Below the pieces are notes generated by a model, which did not search any database, had not been told where the DNA came from, and saw only the letters and a list, made by a program, of their open reading frames with translations. Below are positions 24,817-33,806 of a DNA stretch of 64,000 bases, in pieces. Made by a program: the position numbers and the translations under genes. Location: NCBI GenBank assembly GCA_965370955.1, contig CBDUWP010000001.1, positions 1-64,000 on the forward strand, written 5' to 3'. Every line of letters starts with the position of its first letter. The first letter of the stretch is position 1. The DNA is from CBDUWP01 sp965370955. Its GTDB lineage: Bacteria; Planctomycetota; Phycisphaerae; Sedimentisphaerales; Anaerobacaceae.

Positions 24817-25884
24817 ATGGCTGACAATTTGACATACGAAGATTCTGGCGTCAATATCGATGCGAATGACCAGATGGTAGATAAAATCTACTCGTCTGTG
24901 TCGTCGACCTTTGGGCCGAGAGTTATGGCACTAAAGGGCGGGTTCGCGGGAATGTTTCGGCTGGATTATGACGAAAAATTGTTCCGAAAAAATTATAAAG
25001 AGCCAGTACTTGTCGCATGTACAGATGGCGTCGGAAGCAAGGTGCAGCTGGCGTCAGAAATGAAAAAATATGATACGGTCGGTATCGATCTGGTGGCGAT
25101 GAGCGTGAATGATATGCTTGTGCAAGGCGCGGAGCCACTATTTTTTTTGGACTATATCGCTGTGCATAAACTCGACCCGGAAAATATCGCAGAAATGGTT
25201 AAAGGCGTGGCAGATGGCTGCAAAGATGCAGGATGTGCACTGATCGGCGGAGAAACAGCTGAAATGCCGGGGACATATAAAGAAAAAGATTTTGATATGG
25301 CCGGTTTCGCTGTCGGAGTGGTCGAACGAAAAAAAATCATCGATGGGAAAAATGTTAAAGCTGGGGACGTCCTCTTAGGGCTGGCCTCAAGCGGTATCCA
25401 TAGTAATGGCTATTCGCTGGTGAGAAATATATGCTTCAAAAAAGGCGGGCTCAAAATGACGGATATGCCGCCGGAACTAAAAGGGAAAACGCTGGGCGAA
25501 GTACTGCTGGAGCCGACAAAAATTTATGTTGAGCCTGTGATAAAATTGCTGGCAAAATATAAAACCAAAGCAATAGTCCATGCAATGGTCCATATCACCG
25601 GCGGCGGACTTATCGGAAATATACCGAGAGTGCTGCCGAAAAATTGCAGTGCTGTACTGGAAAAAGATGCGTGGCAAGTACCAGATATTTTTGAATTCCT
25701 ACAAAGAAGAGGGCCAGTCGCAGAAGATGAAATGTTCAAAGTTTTTAATATGGGGATCGGGTTTGTATTGGTAGTTGCTGAAGATTTTGCGAAATCAGTC
25801 GAAGCGAAATTGACAGATTATGGCCAAAAAGTCTACCAAATCGGGCGAGTGATCGAAGGTGATCAAAAAGTTATATTGAAATAG
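24817..25884 (+). CDS. purM: Phosphoribosylformylglycinamidine cyclo-ligase (AIR synthase)
   Basis: PurM closes the imidazole ring, converting FGAM to AIR with ATP. The 355-residue protein opens with LTYEDSGVNIDANDQMVDKI. It has the DGVGSKVQLA segment, the VNDMLVQGAEPLFFLDYIA strand-helix, LIGGETAEMPG, and GLASSGIHSNGYSLVR, all diagnostic of the PurM/PurL/SelD fold and of PurM in particular. The ATG lies 17 bases after the purF stop with AAGGACG upstream, so the pair is one transcript. It converges with the sugar kinase gene 35 bases later. Confidence 0.96.
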   Translation: MADNLTYEDSGVNIDANDQMVDKIYSSVSSTFGPRVMALKGGFAGMFRLDYDEKLFRKNYKEPVLVACTDGVGSKVQLASEMKKYDTVGIDLVAMSVNDMLVQGAEPLFFLDYIAVHKLDPENIAEMVKGVADGCKDAGCALIGGETAEMPGTYKEKDFDMAGFAVGVVERKKIIDGKNVKAGDVLLGLASSGIHSNGYSLVRNICFKKGGLKMTDMPPELKGKTLGEVLLEPTKIYVEPVIKLLAKYKTKAIVHAMVHITGGGLIGNIPRVLPKNCSAVLEKDAWQVPDIFEFLQRRGPVAEDEMFKVFNMGIGFVLVVAEDFAKSVEAKLTDYGQKVYQIGRVIEGDQKVILK

Positions 25885-25919
25885 GATACTGGGGCGTCTG
25901 GGCGAGATTAAACAAAAGG

Positions 25920-26858
25920 TTAAAGTGTGATGGGGGTTATCTTGACCTTTATTTGTTTGCCGGCTCCGGGCCAACTCATTTGATTGTGCCAATTCCAAGC
26001 TTTGGCGGTAGCGGCTTTGATGCCTATCTCAAGAGCAAAGCTAAGCTTCGATGTCGCTAAAAAACTCTTAACAAAACCAGCTAAAAAATAGTCACCGCAG
26101 CCAGTTGTTGAAAAAACGTTACTCTGGCGATTTACAAATTTGCCCGTGTAACTGTCTGTTTTGCTGGCGGCAATAGCGCCCTTGTCGCCGCGACTGACTA
26201 AAACTATTTCAACTCTGTCCAAAAAATGTTGGGCTGATTGGCAAATGGTCTCTGCGGATGAGTTGGATCTTATGCCGGCAAGTTGCGAAAATTCGGCAAT
26301 GTTGGGTGAGATTAGCCATAGGCCGCCGGCTGATATTATTTCCTGAAAGGCTGGCCCGTAGCTATCTAATACAATTTTGGCAGACTTATCCTTACATAAA
26401 TCGATGAGCTCCATTATCTCAACAATAAATTCGTGCGGCAATTGGCCAGAAAAAATGCAGATGCTGTTACTGTCAATGATAGGTTCAAGGAGGGTTTTTA
26501 ATTTGGAAAGGTTGACTCTATCAGCTAGATCGGTTTGCTGGACGAGATGAAGTTCTCTTTTTTGATCGCTGTCAATCAAGGTCATGTTGCGGCGGGTGGG
26601 CCTATCCACTGTCACTATCTGTGTCGAAATCATTGCAGAAGAAATGGCTGACTGCATGTCACCGAAATCATTGCCCCAAAGGCCGCTGGCAATCGTGGCT
26701 TGACCCATCCATGCAAGTGCAGACGAAACATTAAGCGATTTACCGGCTGGTGACTCAGCTAATTTGTAAATGTTGCAGGTTGAATTATAGTCCAAATTGG
26801 GGCAGTTGTAAATGATGTCCCAAGCCGGCGAAAGGCCTATTGTGATGATCTTTGGCAT
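25920..26858 (-). CDS. PfkB-family sugar kinase (1-phosphofructokinase-like)
   Basis: A 312-residue ribokinase-fold kinase. The N-terminus (ITIGLSPAWDIIY) and SPAGKSLNVSSALAWMG match the FruK/LacC branch, which phosphorylates fructose-1-phosphate or tagatose-6-phosphate. The C-terminal ATP site with the catalytic Asp is present as TTGCGDYFLAGF near residue 255. SGQLPHEF near 140 is also typical. No PTS or fru operon genes are adjacent, so the sugar phosphate cannot be fixed. It is a single-gene unit on the minus strand, convergent with purM and divergent from cysK. Confidence 0.88.
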   Translation of the reverse strand: MPKIITIGLSPAWDIIYNCPNLDYNSTCNIYKLAESPAGKSLNVSSALAWMGQATIASGLWGNDFGDMQSAISSAMISTQIVTVDRPTRRNMTLIDSDQKRELHLVQQTDLADRVNLSKLKTLLEPIIDSNSICIFSGQLPHEFIVEIMELIDLCKDKSAKIVLDSYGPAFQEIISAGGLWLISPNIAEFSQLAGIRSNSSAETICQSAQHFLDRVEIVLVSRGDKGAIAASKTDSYTGKFVNRQSNVFSTTGCGDYFLAGFVKSFLATSKLSFALEIGIKAATAKAWNWHNQMSWPGAGKQIKVKITPITL

Positions 26859-26954
26859 TTTCGGTTATCCGAAATAATCTAAAATTATGTGAAATTTGAT
26901 AGCGATAACCATACTCTAGCAATCTTTGATGGTTAAGCAAGGGATAAAAGCTGT

Positions 26955-26983
26955 TTGTGTTCTTGGACGATTTTTAGTAAAAT
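26955..26983 (+). promoter_or_regulatory. Predicted sigma-70-type promoter for cysK
   Basis: TTGTGT at 26955-26960 and TAAAAT at 26978-26983 lie 17 bases apart, 65 bases before the cysK ATG in the divergent spacer with the sugar kinase. Consensus match only. Confidence 0.45.
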
Positions 26984-27047
26984 CTAGCAGAAGATTTATA
27001 ATTGCTGAAAGCTTAAAAATTGTTAATGGAAATTTGTGGATGGTAAA

Positions 27048-27935
27048 ATGCTGACTGATAATATATTGGATTTGATTGGAAATACACCGCTGTTGAAACT
27101 CAAAGATGAGCCGATTTTTATGAAAGCTGAGTTTCTAAATCCGGGCGGATCAATAAAAGATAGAGTCGCAATGGCAATGCTGCAAGCGGCTGTGGCTGAC
27201 GGAAAACTTAACGAAAACTCGATAATCATAGAGCCGACAAGCGGAAATACCGGAATAGCACTAGCTATGGTGGGTAGACTGATGGGGTACAAAGTCGAAA
27301 TCGTTATGCCGGAAGGAATGAGCGAAGAAAGAAAAAAATTGATTACGGCACTAGGAGCCAAACTAATTCTTACACCAGACGAGTTGAGCATTCCGGGAGC
27401 TGTCAAAAAAGCACAGGAATTGGCAAGAGAATCAAGCGAATATTTTATGCCGGATCAATTCAAAAACCCAGCTAATCCAAAAGTACATTACGAGCAAACA
27501 GCTGCCGAACTATGGCGACAAACGAGCGGGCAAATCGATTGCTTCATCGCAGGAGTTGGCTCCGGAGGAACATTGCAGGGAGTAGGCAAATTCCTTAAAG
27601 AACATAAACCGTCAGTGAAAATTGTGGCGGTCGAACCGAAAAATGTGGCGGCTCTGTTAGGACATGAGCCCGGATTACATCAAATACAGGGCATCGGAGA
27701 CGGCTTCGTGCCGGAAATACTAGATGTCACTATGGTAGATGATGTGATCGAAGTGACTGACGAAGATGCTATCAGTACCACTAGGCAATTGAGTATGGAT
27801 TACGGTTGTCTCGTCGGAATCAGCTCAGGTGCTAATGTGTGGGCGGCGAGGCAAATGGCTAAAAAAATCAAAGGAAATATCGCAACAGTATTGCCAGATA
27901 GAGCTGAAAGATATTTTAGTACAGCACTTCTATAA
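27048..27935 (+). CDS. cysK: Cysteine synthase A (O-acetylserine sulfhydrylase)
   Basis: This PLP enzyme makes cysteine from O-acetylserine and sulfide. The PLP lysine is in NPGGSIKDRVA near residue 38. The substrate loop is PTSGNTGIALAM, and the phosphate-binding glycine loop is GVGSGGTLQGVGKFL. The C-terminal GISSGANVWAA is also conserved. A GTG at 27036 is in frame; the ATG at 27048 starts directly at LTDNILDLIGNTPLLKL, as in other CysK proteins (295 residues). The last codons lie within one copy of a short direct repeat. No serine acetyltransferase is adjacent. Confidence 0.94.
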   Translation: MLTDNILDLIGNTPLLKLKDEPIFMKAEFLNPGGSIKDRVAMAMLQAAVADGKLNENSIIIEPTSGNTGIALAMVGRLMGYKVEIVMPEGMSEERKKLITALGAKLILTPDELSIPGAVKKAQELARESSEYFMPDQFKNPANPKVHYEQTAAELWRQTSGQIDCFIAGVGSGGTLQGVGKFLKEHKPSVKIVAVEPKNVAALLGHEPGLHQIQGIGDGFVPEILDVTMVDDVIEVTDEDAISTTRQLSMDYGCLVGISSGANVWAARQMAKKIKGNIATVLPDRAERYFSTALL

Positions 27936-28014
27936 AACGTCGTTACCTGTAACAACTATAAGAAAGCAAGTGTTGTCGCTATTGAGAGGTTTAGTACAGC
28001 GCTACTATAAAACG
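27915..28014. repeat. Direct repeat pair spanning the 3' end of cysK
   Basis: TTTAGTACAGCACTTCTATA plus AAACG (27915-27939) recurs as TTTAGTACAGCGCTACTATA plus AAACG (27990-28014) with two differences. The first copy contains the cysK stop, so the second looks like a duplicated gene end. A GTTACCTGTAAC palindrome lies between them. Confidence 0.6.
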
Positions 28015-28032
28015 ATACTACTGTAAAAAAAA

Positions 28033-29139
28033 TCAAGTCTTCATCGAATCCAACTCGAGCATGGCTATCGGTAAAAATATGATGATCGGAAGCCAAGCCC
28101 AAAGCTCAGGGATGATCCTGTCGCCGAAAATCGCCTCCGTTGCTAACATCTTACATACGAATGTCATGATATAACAAGAGGTGGTTGTTAGAAAACTGAT
28201 CAAAATTGCAAACTTCATGCTCTTCGGGTCACGACAAACCAGAATGGGCAAGCTTATCATAAGCATAATCATGTTTATGATGGGGTCGGTGAAACGAAAA
28301 TGCTTCTGACTGTAAAGCTGGGCGACATCCTTGATCATGGTCTTTTGTTTGGTGAGCTCGTTGAGCTGACGCATACTTAGCATGGGTTTATTACGAGATT
28401 TACATCTGACGGGGATGTCACTGGCTGTTAAGTCTGTTTCGTAATAGTCAATTTTTCTGTCACCTAAACCACTGATCTTTTGAGTGAAACGGCCGTCCTC
28501 TAAATCCCATCGCTTTTGCGATTTGTTATAAATGGCTTTTTTAGCTGTTATCAAACCCTTGACAGAACGTATGGGGGTGCCGGCTTCTGTTGCACGAACT
28601 ATGATGGTGACATCGTGAAGACTGGCTGTGGCGGTTTCAAATTTACGCGAGTTAATCAAGGAACCTTTGCTGTCTGTGATGAACCATACGTCGTAAGTTT
28701 CACCGCCGGCGGCGCTGTCGTGGCTTCTAACCAATTTACTGCTCAAAGGAGGAATCAAAAATTCCTGATCGACAATCAAAAGGCCAGTTAAAAGAATGGA
28801 TAAAATAATAATCGGCATAATGACCCGTTTAAGGCTTACGCCGGAAGACATTATGGCAACGAGCTCATTGTTGCGTACCATCTTGCCGAGTGAAAAGACT
28901 GCGGCGACAATGTTGATCATGCCTGCGAAATCACGAAAATATAACGTTAAATTTAAACCGTAATAACCAATAATAGCTTTGACTATTGCAAAATTACTCA
29001 AACCCTGATCAGACAGCTCTGCGAATTCATCGAGATTGACAAACAAGTCAATGATGACGCGAAGGCCTATTAAAACACCAAAGGCAATCACATAGCCGAG
29101 CAAAAAGTTTTTGGCAACATATTTATCTAAAATTTTCAT
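28033..29139 (-). CDS. lptG: LptG-like permease of the LPS export system (YjgP/YjgQ family)
   Basis: LptF and LptG form the inner-membrane core that, with the LptB ATPase, extracts lipopolysaccharide toward LptC. This 368-residue protein has three N-terminal membrane helices (from NFLLGYVIAFGVLIGLRVII to about residue 115). A periplasmic beta domain follows (about 125-265), then three C-terminal helices (from about 285), the family topology. It lies 32 bases after the larger paralogue on the same strand. Assignment as LptG rather than LptF rests on gene order and on the standard length; lptB is not in the window. Confidence 0.85.
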   Translation of the reverse strand: MKILDKYVAKNFLLGYVIAFGVLIGLRVIIDLFVNLDEFAELSDQGLSNFAIVKAIIGYYGLNLTLYFRDFAGMINIVAAVFSLGKMVRNNELVAIMSSGVSLKRVIMPIIILSILLTGLLIVDQEFLIPPLSSKLVRSHDSAAGGETYDVWFITDSKGSLINSRKFETATASLHDVTIIVRATEAGTPIRSVKGLITAKKAIYNKSQKRWDLEDGRFTQKISGLGDRKIDYYETDLTASDIPVRCKSRNKPMLSMRQLNELTKQKTMIKDVAQLYSQKHFRFTDPIINMIMLMISLPILVCRDPKSMKFAILISFLTTTSCYIMTFVCKMLATEAIFGDRIIPELWAWLPIIIFLPIAMLELDSMKT

Positions 29140-29171
29140 GTTATATCAACTGACCAAAATTTATAATGAAA

Positions 29172-30797
29172 TTAATGTTTCAGTAACTTTTTATAAACCA
29201 TAAAAGTTATGATTATTAAGGCAAAAAGGCCTGACCACATGATAATAAGGCCGGCAGAACCCCCGGCTGTACTGGAATTTTTCATGATGTTTTTACCTGC
29301 CATCATCGAAACAATCAAAAGTGCAGCTGGAATAGAACTGACACCAAAGGAACTGAGAAGGTGACCGCCTTTTAGCAAAATACCTGTCGCAATCCCAATC
29401 AAAATCAAAAAAATACAGCCAAGACCAAAAACTAAACGACTGTGAATTTCAGCTGTTATATCAGAAAGAACTTTTTTCAAACTTAGGCTCAAAAGACGCT
29501 GCTGGGCTGAAAGATTGGAGGTCTGTTTGTTATGAAGAGCGGCGCCTGTCTTAGCGGGAGTTATCGAGCTTAACAGATTATCTTGGCTAAAGGTTTCGGC
29601 AATTGGTTGAGGCAAAAATAGACCGGATAAAATCGTTCTCTGGCCGAGACCTGTTAATTCTGAGTCATCGGAAATGTCACTATCGGCAGGTTTTTGCCAA
29701 GTGGCATTGTATAAAGACATTGTTAAAGTAGGGGCTAGCTCATCGCCCTCTAAATGGATTGTGGCTTTGGCACATTGAAAAGTTTTTAGGGTTGTGCCTG
29801 TAGATGAATCAAACTCTATTACACGGATCGATCCTGATAAATCTAACTGGCTGTCGCCCAATTGACAACTGTCGCAAGTGAAGACTATTGAGTTGGGTTC
29901 GCCAGCTAATAGATAATCGTTTTTCGTCGAAATATGTTTACTAATATCCTGACTTAATAATTCGCAGGTAAAGCGACTGGCTATGTTGCGGGCGAGTTTC
30001 TCTATCGGATAAAATCTGATGGGGTTACGGGCAATTTTTTTCATCTCACCGATTTTTTTGAATTTTACGCGGTCACGAAGCATCGAGCCAAAATCTGTCG
30101 TGACAGGAAATTTTTTCATCCTAATACTGCTGTTCTTTTCCATATCCAACTGATAAAGATCATACAAGGTTATTTGAACCTGATTGTAGCGGTCGTGAGT
30201 GATAAAGGAAACTTTAGCCTTATCAGCTGTTATGATTTTTTGTATCTTCTGGCCGTCAGCAATATTGATGGCAATCACGCCGGCTAAAAGGCTGTCCTGT
30301 GGATTTACGTAATCAGCATAAAGTAAATATTCGCCGGCTGGAGGCATTTTATAGTAGCCCTTACGCTTCAAATTACGAAAGACTATTTGTTTGGCGTTGG
30401 CTTTGAGGGAATTTTCTGCGCGGTGAATGAAATCCGGCATTACGTAAAAGCTCAAAAGCAAATTGGCTATCGCAACTATAATAGCTAAAATGGCGCCGGG
30501 ATAGGCCATTGTTAAGATGCTTATCCCGCTAGCGCGGCAAGCGTCCAACTCATTGTCACTGGCAAGGCGACCATAAACCAAAGAGGCAGAAAATAATGCA
30601 GCCATCGGCAAAACAAATGTCAAGGTGATCGGTATGAAATAACACATCAAGTGAACTATCTGCGACGGACCAACGCCGTATTCCTGTATAGGGCCTATGA
30701 CACTGCCCAAAGAAAGGATTAGGGTTAAGGCAATCGAAGCCAAAACGAAAACTTTCATCAATTCTCGAAAAACATATCGATGGATGGTTAATACCAT
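29172..30797 (-). CDS. lptF: LptF-like permease with enlarged periplasmic domain
   Basis: A second YjgP/YjgQ-family protein with helices near 10-30, 42-70 and 95-125 and three more from about 460. The expected ILSGLFLP segment occurs within the domain between them. From the ATG at 30797 (GGAAT upstream) it has 541 residues, against about 360 for usual LptF. The excess lies in the periplasmic part, which is around 320 residues. A TTG at 30827 is an alternative start. With the gene below it, it should make the LPS-extracting permease. It is transcribed divergently from the trypsin-like protease gene. Confidence 0.85.
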   Translation of the reverse strand: MVLTIHRYVFRELMKVFVLASIALTLILSLGSVIGPIQEYGVGPSQIVHLMCYFIPITLTFVLPMAALFSASLVYGRLASDNELDACRASGISILTMAYPGAILAIIVAIANLLLSFYVMPDFIHRAENSLKANAKQIVFRNLKRKGYYKMPPAGEYLLYADYVNPQDSLLAGVIAINIADGQKIQKIITADKAKVSFITHDRYNQVQITLYDLYQLDMEKNSSIRMKKFPVTTDFGSMLRDRVKFKKIGEMKKIARNPIRFYPIEKLARNIASRFTCELLSQDISKHISTKNDYLLAGEPNSIVFTCDSCQLGDSQLDLSGSIRVIEFDSSTGTTLKTFQCAKATIHLEGDELAPTLTMSLYNATWQKPADSDISDDSELTGLGQRTILSGLFLPQPIAETFSQDNLLSSITPAKTGAALHNKQTSNLSAQQRLLSLSLKKVLSDITAEIHSRLVFGLGCIFLILIGIATGILLKGGHLLSSFGVSSIPAALLIVSMMAGKNIMKNSSTAGGSAGLIIMWSGLFALIIITFMVYKKLLKH

Positions 30798-30930
30798 AAG
30801 TATTCCAGAAAAAAACGCGAATCTCAATAGATGTAATATAAACAGTTATGTTACGCTAAAATAGGGCGATTGGAAACAAAATTTTATTATTACTAAGGTG
30901 ATAATTTGGGAGATTTGGCAGAGATTTTAA

Positions 30931-30959
30931 TTTACGATCGCCGATAGTTTTTTTATAAT
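30931..30959 (+). promoter_or_regulatory. Predicted sigma-70-type promoter for the protease operon
   Basis: TTTACG at 30931-30936 and a perfect TATAAT at 30954-30959 are 17 bases apart, about 70 bases before the protease ATG. Consensus match only. Confidence 0.5.
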
Positions 30960-31027
30960 AGACCGACTCCTCTGGATCGTTGGGCGGCTTGAGGAAATTT
31001 TGATAAATAGGCTTCAAGGAGCGAAAA

Positions 31028-32020
31028 ATGTTAAATAGGCAAATGAAATTGAGCTTGATGGTGCTTTTGGCTGCTGCGATGATCGCTAATGGCGATGTGA
31101 TAACGCTTAACGAAGGACAGCAGGTTACAGGCGAAATACTCACGGAAAAAGATGGCTATCTCGTGATGGACATCGGAGTCGATTTACTCAAAATAGCTAA
31201 AACAGATATTCTAAAATATGAATACGAATCAATCGACCAGATAAAAGTCGATACTAACAGTCAAATACAAATTGATAAATCAAAGCTTTATCGAACAGCT
31301 AAGTCGGCTAAAAAAAATATCGCTCAATGCGTAGTAACTGTGGCCGAGGCTGTGGTGAAAGTTTCTACGCCAGCTGGGCAAGGATCCGGCTTCTTTATAA
31401 ACGAACAGGGATACTTAATAACGAATTGTCACGTTATAGAAAAAGAAACCAAAATCGAGGTGACACAATTTCAAAAAAAAGATACGGGATTTGAAAAGGT
31501 GACCTTCAAAAAAGTGAAAATTATAGCAGTTAATGCATTTGTTGATCTGGCACTTTTGAAAGTTGAAGAACTCGATGACAAAAAAGTTAAATATGTGCCG
31601 CTAGGTGATGTGGACGAATTGGTGGTGGGCGAAACAGTGTTCGCTATAGGAAATCCGCTGGGACTGGAAAGGACCGTGACCGATGGAGTGGTCAGTACAA
31701 AAAATAGATCCTTCAATGGACTGATCTATGTACAAACCAATGCCGATATCAATCCGGGAAATTCGGGCGGGCCACTGTTTAATTGTTACGGGCAGGTGAT
31801 CGGAGTGACAAATATGGGCTATATCTTCTACGGGGGATTGGGGTTCGCAATTCCAGTTAATTATGTAAAGAATTTTATCGATAATCGGGAATCGTTTGCG
31901 TACGATAAAGATAATCCGAATACAGGATATTTTTATGTGCAGCCGGACAAAAGGCTTGATCACTCGAAAATACCATTTTTAGAAAAGTCTAGTGATAAAA
32001 AACAGAAGGAAAAATCATGA
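31028..32020 (+). CDS. Secreted trypsin-like serine protease (S1C/HtrA-like, no PDZ)
   Basis: A signal peptide (about 7-21) precedes a small beta-rich region (22-70, ITLNEGQQVTGEIL) common in planctomycete secreted proteins. The protease domain spans about 100-310. The catalytic triad is visible: His135 in ITNCHVIE, Asp173 in FVDLALLKV and Ser246 in NPGNSGGPL. Unlike DegP/HtrA it ends soon after the protease domain, so there is no PDZ domain to sense misfolded C-termini. AAGGAG upstream of the ATG gives a strong start. Its TGA overlaps the ATG of the next gene (ATGA), implying coupled translation and a linked function. Confidence 0.9.
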   Translation: MLNRQMKLSLMVLLAAAMIANGDVITLNEGQQVTGEILTEKDGYLVMDIGVDLLKIAKTDILKYEYESIDQIKVDTNSQIQIDKSKLYRTAKSAKKNIAQCVVTVAEAVVKVSTPAGQGSGFFINEQGYLITNCHVIEKETKIEVTQFQKKDTGFEKVTFKKVKIIAVNAFVDLALLKVEELDDKKVKYVPLGDVDELVVGETVFAIGNPLGLERTVTDGVVSTKNRSFNGLIYVQTNADINPGNSGGPLFNCYGQVIGVTNMGYIFYGGLGFAIPVNYVKNFIDNRESFAYDKDNPNTGYFYVQPDKRLDHSKIPFLEKSSDKKQKEKS

Positions 32021-33789
32021 AGAAATCGCATCTTGTTGTATTGATTCTTGTCATATTAACAGTTAACTGCATGGCGGCAAAACAACTGCCGAAAATTCAA
32101 GCGATTTTACCGGCTGAAACTGTTGCTATATTGGAAATCGATGATCTTGAAAAATGCAGAGAAAAATTAGAAAAGACAGGACTGGGAAAACTCTGCGAAG
32201 ATCCAGCAATGCAGCCCTTCGTCAATGCAATTAAAGAAAAAATCGAAAAAAATATATCGGACATCAAAAATGATATAGCGGATCTAGTCTTAAAGGAAAA
32301 AATATGGCCGCAAGGTAAGGTCTTTTTTGCCCTAGTGCTGGACGAAACCGCTCGCGAGAAAAAAGAGCCAACGGCAGTGTTTTTGGCGCAGTGGGGACAA
32401 AATGCTGAAAAAGCGAAAGAGGCTCTGGAAAAAACTCTGCAAATGACAACCGGCCAAGATGGTTATCATCGAAAGCAGGAGCAATTCAGAGATGTGAAAA
32501 TTGATTCGCTATTTGCCGAAGAAGGAAAAAGATTGAAATATGGTTTTAACCGTCAACTGCATATGGGATTCATCGATGATTGCCTCGTCGGTAGCGAGAG
32601 CTTAGATGTTCTGAAATTTGTTATCGCTCATCTGAAAGGATCTACAGCTAAATCACTGGCGGAAAAGGGACAATATCAAACAGCTTTTAAGAAAATTTCG
32701 CAAAATGGGCAGGGCAATTCTGCTAAGTTGTATGTGAACATAAAGCAAATTATGGATTTTGTCATTAGCCAAAACGAAAAGCCTGATGAGCTTACAGAAA
32801 CTATGGCGAGGCTGGGTCTGGATAATGTGGAGCTGTTGGCGTATGTGTTGAATGTTGATGAGGGAAGTCAAAATAAGCCGTCGCTGGATTTCAATGGGGT
32901 CTTAACTGTCGATGGGGACAAAAAAGGCTTGCTTAAAATGATGGATATGAAATCTAGGCCAATGCAAACTGAAAAATTCATAGGCAATAACTGTTTATCT
33001 CTATATCAAGTTAATGTCGATATGAAACAATTTTTTGAGCAGATTATTGAAATGGTTTCTAGCTTTAATCCGCAAGCTGCCGCTATGTTTTATATGCCGC
33101 TAAATGCCGCAGCTGGAGAAGAGCCTGTTAATTTCGTAAACGGATTCGTCGAGCATCTGGGGCAAGGAGTTGTTGTGACTGAGATGATTAAAAAACCGTT
33201 TGAAAAAAATAAAATGCCGTCAGAGGTCGTCGCAGCTATAGCTATCACTAATAAAACCCAGTTGGAAAAAACTGTCAGCTCAATTCATGGCCAATATTTA
33301 CCGCAAACTGAAAATAAAATCCAATTGCTAGGGTATACTCTGTATCTGATGGATGTGACGCATATAGCAGGGGCTCTGTCGTATGTCACTATGTCGCAGG
33401 GACAAGAGGTTCCAAAGCTGGCAATTGTGATTACTGATAGTTATATGATTGTTGGATTCAAACCGGCAATTGAAAATATTGTCAGATCTATGGTCGCAGG
33501 CGATAGCGATACTGTCGAATCGCAAAAATGGTTTCAAAGGGCTAAAAATATGCTGCCGCAGAAAGCTGGCGGTTTGGGCGCAGTAAATCTTAAAATGGCG
33601 GCGGAAATCCTGTGTTGGCAGCTTAAAGAAAAAGCACAAGAAATTAGTAAAAGTCCTGAAGCTGTAGATTTTAGCAAATTGCCGAAATTTGAAACTGTGG
33701 CGAAATATTTTGGATTGGCTGCCAGCTATATCCAAAGCAAACCGGATGGGTTCTATTTCGGAATGAAATGTTTTGAACCAATCGAGTGA
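32017..33789 (+). CDS. Secreted protein resembling the DUF3352 group
   Basis: A 590-residue protein with a signal peptide (about 4-21, ending CMA). The opening after it (LPAETVAILEIDDLEKCREKL) resembles proteins annotated as DUF3352, which begin with a phrase about PADTV and an inhibitor-like helix. The rest is a repetitive alpha/beta protein with several similar segments (for example KSLAEKGQYQTAFKKIS and VESQKWFQRAKNMLP), probably tandem domains. Function is unknown. It overlaps the protease stop by four bases and is therefore translationally coupled. It could be a substrate or inhibitor of that protease, but this is guesswork. It converges with hisG 17 bases later. Confidence 0.7.
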   Translation: MKKSHLVVLILVILTVNCMAAKQLPKIQAILPAETVAILEIDDLEKCREKLEKTGLGKLCEDPAMQPFVNAIKEKIEKNISDIKNDIADLVLKEKIWPQGKVFFALVLDETAREKKEPTAVFLAQWGQNAEKAKEALEKTLQMTTGQDGYHRKQEQFRDVKIDSLFAEEGKRLKYGFNRQLHMGFIDDCLVGSESLDVLKFVIAHLKGSTAKSLAEKGQYQTAFKKISQNGQGNSAKLYVNIKQIMDFVISQNEKPDELTETMARLGLDNVELLAYVLNVDEGSQNKPSLDFNGVLTVDGDKKGLLKMMDMKSRPMQTEKFIGNNCLSLYQVNVDMKQFFEQIIEMVSSFNPQAAAMFYMPLNAAAGEEPVNFVNGFVEHLGQGVVVTEMIKKPFEKNKMPSEVVAAIAITNKTQLEKTVSSIHGQYLPQTENKIQLLGYTLYLMDVTHIAGALSYVTMSQGQEVPKLAIVITDSYMIVGFKPAIENIVRSMVAGDSDTVESQKWFQRAKNMLPQKAGGLGAVNLKMAAEILCWQLKEKAQEISKSPEAVDFSKLPKFETVAKYFGLAASYIQSKPDGFYFGMKCFEPIE

Positions 33790-33806
33790 GCAGCTAAAAC
33801 TTATTG

